Assembly (NCBI GenBank): GCA_029747585.1
Contig: JAPEVF010000712.1
Span: 1-22,853 of the forward strand
Source: Pleurotus djamor
Lineage: Eukaryota > Basidiomycota > Agaricomycetes > Agaricales > Pleurotaceae
Direction of reading: 5' to 3'
DNA: 22,853 nucleotides
This document shows positions 19,022 through 22,853 of the stretch, one piece after another. How positions within the stretch are numbered: position 1 is the first letter of the stretch; every line of letters starts with the position of its first letter. Below the pieces are notes generated by a model that had not been told where the DNA came from, did no database searches, and saw only the letters and a program-made list of their open reading frames with translations. The translations under genes and the position numbers were made by a program.

Positions 19022-20083
19022 ATGTACGACCTCTTTCAGTCACGGTGCTACAGACCCCAAACCAACATCCTATCCATGCTGAACGCGCCGCTCACCCGCA
19101 ACACTAGGCTATCAAAGGAGGAGTACGAGGCTAGATACCGTGCCCTGCAGGCAACGCTTTCGCAGCTCAACGACATCATACTGGAAGTTCTGTCGGAAGA
19201 CGATGTAGAAGATGCTGAGATGATCGAAGTGCTGTTCGACTTCAACAGGTCAGTCTCTTCAGCATTGCACTGCTGGATTGGTGAACTCATTACAGCGTTC
19301 TTTCCTTGCATTACACAGGGTTGCAGAACTAGAGAGAACTTTGTCATTGGAGAGGAGCGGGAGTCTACTCACGATAGACTCAGAGGAGTTTGTCAAGGCT
19401 AGCGACTGTCTTCATGAGATGGAAGCGGCCGAGAAGACTGGGACGTTTCTGAAGACCTCGAGTTTATCGTCCTTAAGGACCTCAGATGGTGGAAGCTCAG
19501 CTGGACTGGATGCTAGTGGTGAGGCCCTACGCACGCTTCGAAAACATGAGCTCATCCTTCGGCGGACTACAGTCCTCGCGAAAGATTGCGACCTCAAAGC
19601 CCATGTTCACCTCTTAATATCAATCATCCGAGATCAGCCTCTTCGTACAAACTTAGAGGCTGCGCTCACATACCTCCTGAAGTCCATAGAAGTCTTAAAC
19701 TCTATAGACTTTGACAAGACGTCACCAGAAGAATTGCTAAAATTCAAGACGCAGTGCGAAGAGTAAGTGCTACATCACCTACGTGATGCTGCATTAGTTT
19801 ACATTACTTGCTTCAACAGTATGTCGGAGCGCCTGGAAGCAGCAAAACCAACGGCAGCATTTCCGTTGACCCTATATCCGAGTAACATTCGGTCTTCGCG
19901 ACAACTCGCATTCGACTCTAAAACATTGTATGAGAGTATCTCTGAGGTAAGCACATAGAGAATAGGGTAGCTTATAGTATATACAGATCTAATACATAGT
20001 GTTCCGACCATTTTAATGTTTACTTCACTGGCAGTCTCTTGTTTCTTGCGTCGGTGCCGCCCCTTACCCCTCTTTACTCATGA
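19022..20083 (+). CDS. Uncharacterised coiled-coil/helical protein
   Basis: Exons 19022-19248, 19319-19762, 19820-19946 and 20000-20083 (introns 70, 57 and 53 bp) give 293 residues. All four joins keep frame. The protein is mostly helical and charged: YEARYRALQATLSQLNDIIL, VLSEDDVEDAEMIEVLFDFN, RVAELERTLSLERSG, a Ser-rich stretch, then LRTNLEAALTYLLKSIEVL. An alternative start at 19076 (MLNAPLT) removes 18 residues. The 3' end is uncertain: if the GTAAGC donor at 19947 is not used, translation stops at 19958 (269 aa); a third option, acceptor 19987, stops two codons later. No domain recognised. The start lies 35 bp from that of the divergent gene, so the two probably share regulatory sequence. 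Confidence 0.6.
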
Positions 20084-20351
20084 CGTCAGCGCCTCACTTT
20101 GGCCGCCGATCAAGTTGTTCGCGTTGAGTTCTACGCGAACAACCACAACCGAGCCAATGTCGCTTCAAGCTTGGTCATGCACACTCACTCACTCACTCAC
20201 TCGCTCACTTGGGTCTAGGGTGACTTTGCTTTTCGCGGTAAGCGTGAGAGGTTGAATGATGCTTCGTCACCACCAGCACCACAAAGTTAGTCTCATAGCC
20301 TTTTATGTTCCGTAAACTCACTCACATCGCTACCATCAGCTTCAGCGGTGA
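20084..20351. promoter_or_regulatory. Chitinase promoter region
   Basis: 268 bp upstream of the chitinase start. It contains the CACT microsatellite (20182-20208) and no clear TATA box. The short plus-strand frame across it is low-complexity. Confidence 0.4.
20182..20208 (+). repeat. CACT tetranucleotide microsatellite
   Basis: About six tandem CACT units with one imperfect unit (CGCT) near the end. It lies about 145 bp upstream of the chitinase ATG, inside the probable promoter or leader, and is a natural site for length variation between strains. Confidence 0.8.
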
Positions 20352-22026
20352 ATGACTCTGTTACGAAGCCTCTGGCCTCTGGTACCTGTATCTTTGGCGC
20401 TTTCGGTGCATGCTGGAGGTGACCACTCGAAGCATGGAACCCTCGCGTCGTCGTCAAGCGTCGCTGCAGCATGGTATGCTGGCTGGCATGCAGAGGACTT
20501 CCCAATTTCTTCGGTCAGTTGGAGCAAGTACACCATCCTGACGTATGCTTTTGCGTGAGCTGGTTACTTATATATTCCTATTTCCCGAGTTTGCTGAAAC
20601 AAGCGAGGGTGCAGGACAACTACGCCACAGGCGGACAGACTATCCTTGGAGGACTCTGATAAACAACTCTTACCCAAGTTCGTTGAAGCTGCGCATCAAA
20701 ATGTGAGCGTACTTCATGTTGCTTCTGATAGCGGGGCGTGCTCACTCTATATCATGAGTAGCACGTCAAAGCTTCTCTGTCTATTGGGGGATGGGCTGGC
20801 TCCCGATACTTTTCCTCTAATGTCGGGTCTCCGGAGAATCGAACATCCTTCGTTGGGGCCATTACACAGCTGGTGCACGACTATCATCTCGACGGCATCG
20901 ACTTTGAGTCAGTACGCCTCCCAAATATATTTTGTGCGCACCTGATTCTCGTGCAGCTGGGAGTATCCCAACCGTCAAGGTATAGGTTGTAACATCGTCT
21001 CACCCAACGACGTCCCGAATTTCCTCTCCGTACTCCAAGAACTCCGGAAACACCCACTCGGTTCCAACCTCACCCTCTCCGCTGCCGTCTCCATCCAACC
21101 CTACACCGGTCCAGACGGCAAACCAGCGGATATGTCAGACTTTAGCGAGGTTCTCGATTACATCGCCATCATGAACTACGACGTCTGGACTTCCGCGTCG
21201 AATTTGGTTGGACCTAACGCCCCGTTGAATGATACGTGTGTTGATGCTTCTAGTCGTGCTGGATCGGCTGTATCCGCAGTGAAAGCGTGGACTGGCGTTG
21301 GGATTCCCGCTAATAGGATTGTATTGGGTGTTCCTGCGTATGGGCACTCTTACGCTGTCAACGCGTCAAGTGCTTTTGACGGTGGATCGAATAACAACGC
21401 CACACTCAAGTCCTTCCCGACTTTCGATCCAGAGAAACAACCTCATGGTGATAGGTGGGATGGAGGGGCTGGTATGGACGTCTGTGGGAATCCTGTTAGC
21501 GCAGAGGGGATCTTTGATTTTTGGGGGTTAGCTGAGAATGGATTCATCAGTGCTGCCAATGGGAGCGCAGTGAATGGAATCACGGCAAAGTTCGATGAAT
21601 GCAGTCAAACTGTAAGCTGCTTTCCGTTACATTTTGTACTATCGCTGATCATGTCCTAGCCGTTTGTGTACAACTCCACCTCCGGAGTACTGATCTCCTA
21701 CGACGATGCTAGGTCGTTCGCGGCCAAGGGGAAATTCATCAAGTCCAATGGGCTAGCCGGGTTTGCTATCTGGGAGGCTGGCGGTGACTCACATGACATG
21801 TTACTGGATTCAATACGTGCGTTTTCCTCTCGCTACCGGTTCGAGGATCGAGCTTAAGGATGACTCTATTATAGGTACATCTATTGCGAACACGAATACC
21901 ACTCAAGGGGGTCCTTCTCATGGAAGCCATGGTAATTCGGCCTTGGCTCGTTCGTCAATGACATGGCCACTTTCAAACACCGTACATTGTATATTTTGGA
22001 CCTTGCTTGCTCTGCTGCTGTATTAA
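20352..22026 (+). CDS. Secreted, GPI-anchored GH18 chitinase
   Basis: Hydrolyses beta-1,4 linkages in chitin, at the cell wall or outside. Exons 20352-20554, 20615-20702, 20762-20907, 20957-21611, 21660-21816 and 21875-22026 (introns 48-60 bp) give 466 residues. A signal peptide (MTLLRSLWPLVPVSLALSVHA) is followed by AAWYAGWHAEDFP. The GH18 landmarks are SLSIGGWAGSRYFS (SIGGW at 104-108), the catalytic DGIDFDWE (141-148, acid/base Glu148, split by intron 3), YIAIMNYDVW, LGVPAYGHSY and GFAIWEAGGD. The C-terminus is Ser/Thr/Gly-rich and ends in the hydrophobic IFWTLLALLLY, the pattern of a GPI-anchor signal. Several N-glycosylation sequons are present. No chitin-binding module is seen. All catalytic residues are intact, so remodelling of the fungus's own wall is the likely role. 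Confidence 0.93.
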
Positions 22027-22122
22027 TCATACCATCACCGAACTCATCCAACTCATATTAATCAAACAACACCGAAGGAGATCTATCTAATATTCTTACT
22101 CTTTAAATAGGCAAATACGCGG
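22027..22122. terminator. Shared 3' flank of convergent chitinase and DOHH genes
   Basis: Only 96 bp separate the two convergent stop codons. The stretch is AT-rich and must carry the 3' end signals of both genes; no exact poly(A) signal is asserted. Confidence 0.4.
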
Positions 22123-22853
22123 TCAGGCCACAGCCGTCAACCCGTTGGCGTACTGGAACTCATTCGAATTTTCATACTACACGAACTAATTGAGATCGAA
22201 TGTTGCGAAGGAAGATGACGAAGACGCTCACCTCCCACATGTCAATAGCCACTTGACAACTCTCACGGACGACCTGAGGCGCGTCCATGCGGGTCATCCA
22301 TTTTTTGAGGTAAGGTAGGACTTCGGGTGTGGCTATCCCACCTAGAGCTTCCGCGGCTTCGTGGCGAACCATCTCAGACTCTGCGTCGTCTTCGAGGACT
22401 TTGATGAGTGATGGAACAGAGTGTGGGGAGAGCATTTGGCCGAAGACGAATGCTATTTCGTGTCTATGGAGGTAAAAGTGTAAGGTAAAGTAAGAGCACC
22501 AGAGTGCCATGATAACCCACTTGAACAACGCGCTGTCATCGGAGAAGCCAGACGCTAGTGCGTCCACAGCAGGAGCTGTACCGATGTTACGCAGACCAAA
22601 CATGGCGCGATATCGTTGGAAGAGAGGTATGCTCGTATCGACGAGCTTAGATTTTAGGTCTTGAATCATTTCGATGGTGACTGATTCGGGTTTTGCAGGT
22701 CCAGAGAGTAGTCCAGAAGTCGGAGGGGCAGGGTCCACAGATGTATACACGCTAGAAACCTGATCAGCTCGTTGCATAGATCGAGACGAAGAATTGAGCA
22801 TACGGAGTGTCTTCTGCACTAGCTTTAGACTCTCTATCCTTCTTCCCTTCATC
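22123..22853 (-). CDS. LIA1: Deoxyhypusine hydroxylase (DOHH), 5' end beyond window
   Basis: HEAT-repeat di-iron enzyme that completes hypusine synthesis on translation factor eIF5A. Visible exons are 22853-22804 (partial), 22751-22521, 22463-22232 and 22176-22123 (introns 52, 57 and 55 bp), about 188 residues, the C-terminal part of a protein normally near 300-330 aa. The segment begins in the acidic/basic linker between the two HEAT halves ([15 protein letters not shown]), then [28 protein letters not shown] and [20 protein letters not shown]. The two iron-binding His-Glu pairs of this half are present in [10 protein letters not shown] and [10 protein letters not shown]. The end [16 protein letters not shown] is characteristic and spans the last intron. 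The remaining His-Glu pairs lie upstream outside the window. The symbol is that of the yeast orthologue. Confidence 0.94.

Noticed and set aside
1..22853. CRISPR array, integrase/att site or bacterial operon
   Set aside because: No regularly spaced direct repeats; genes are spliced and eukaryotic throughout.

Overview
The window is nuclear DNA of a filamentous fungus, most likely a basidiomycete of the Agaricomycetes. The evidence is gene density (about one gene per 1.7 kb on both strands), many 41-96 bp introns with GTRNGT donors, CTRAY-like branch points and YAG acceptors, and recognisable fungal proteins: a Ste7/Fuz7-type MAP kinase kinase, a Ppc89/Cep57 spindle-pole-body protein, a Crinkler-RHS type NTPase and a GPI-anchored GH18 chitinase. 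Every conserved gene was rebuilt exon by exon. The species cannot be named from sequence alone. Single unresolved bases (n) lie at 13889 and 17153 beside A-runs.

Layout. 1-1270 (-): 3'-truncated HUT1-type UDP-galactose transporter, divergent from an ICMT/PEMT-like membrane methyltransferase at 1690-2507 (+). 2840-3829 (+): F-box-like gene A. 4122-5692 (-): Ste7/Fuz7-type MAPKK. 6471-9815 (-): Ppc89/Cep57-like coiled-coil protein. 10078-11064 (-): F-box-like gene B, a paralogue of A with the same exon plan, in inverted orientation. 11606-13776 (-): Crinkler-RHS-like P-loop protein. 14011-15262 (-): CAF1/Pop2 deadenylase. 15263-17365: two gene-poor kilobases with some coding-like stretches but no recognisable gene. 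17366-18368 (+): YqcI/YcgG-family protein. 18463-18986 (-) and 19022-20083 (+): a tight divergent pair of unrecognised genes. 20352-22026 (+): GH18 chitinase. 22123-22853 (-): deoxyhypusine hydroxylase, 5' end outside the window.

The recognisable genes are mostly housekeeping: ER nucleotide-sugar transport, pheromone/mating MAPK signalling, spindle pole body, mRNA deadenylation, eIF5A hypusination and cell-wall turnover. They do not form one pathway and nothing suggests a metabolic cluster. The accessory content is the inverted F-box pair enclosing the MAPKK and Ppc89 genes, the Crinkler-RHS-like gene, the YqcI/YcgG gene and the orphan pair. I saw no intact transposon, tRNA, rRNA or CRISPR array. 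I do not claim a new multi-gene system; the best leads are the inverted F-box duplication, the Crinkler-RHS gene with its ambiguous 3' end, and the membrane-tethered YqcI/YcgG protein.
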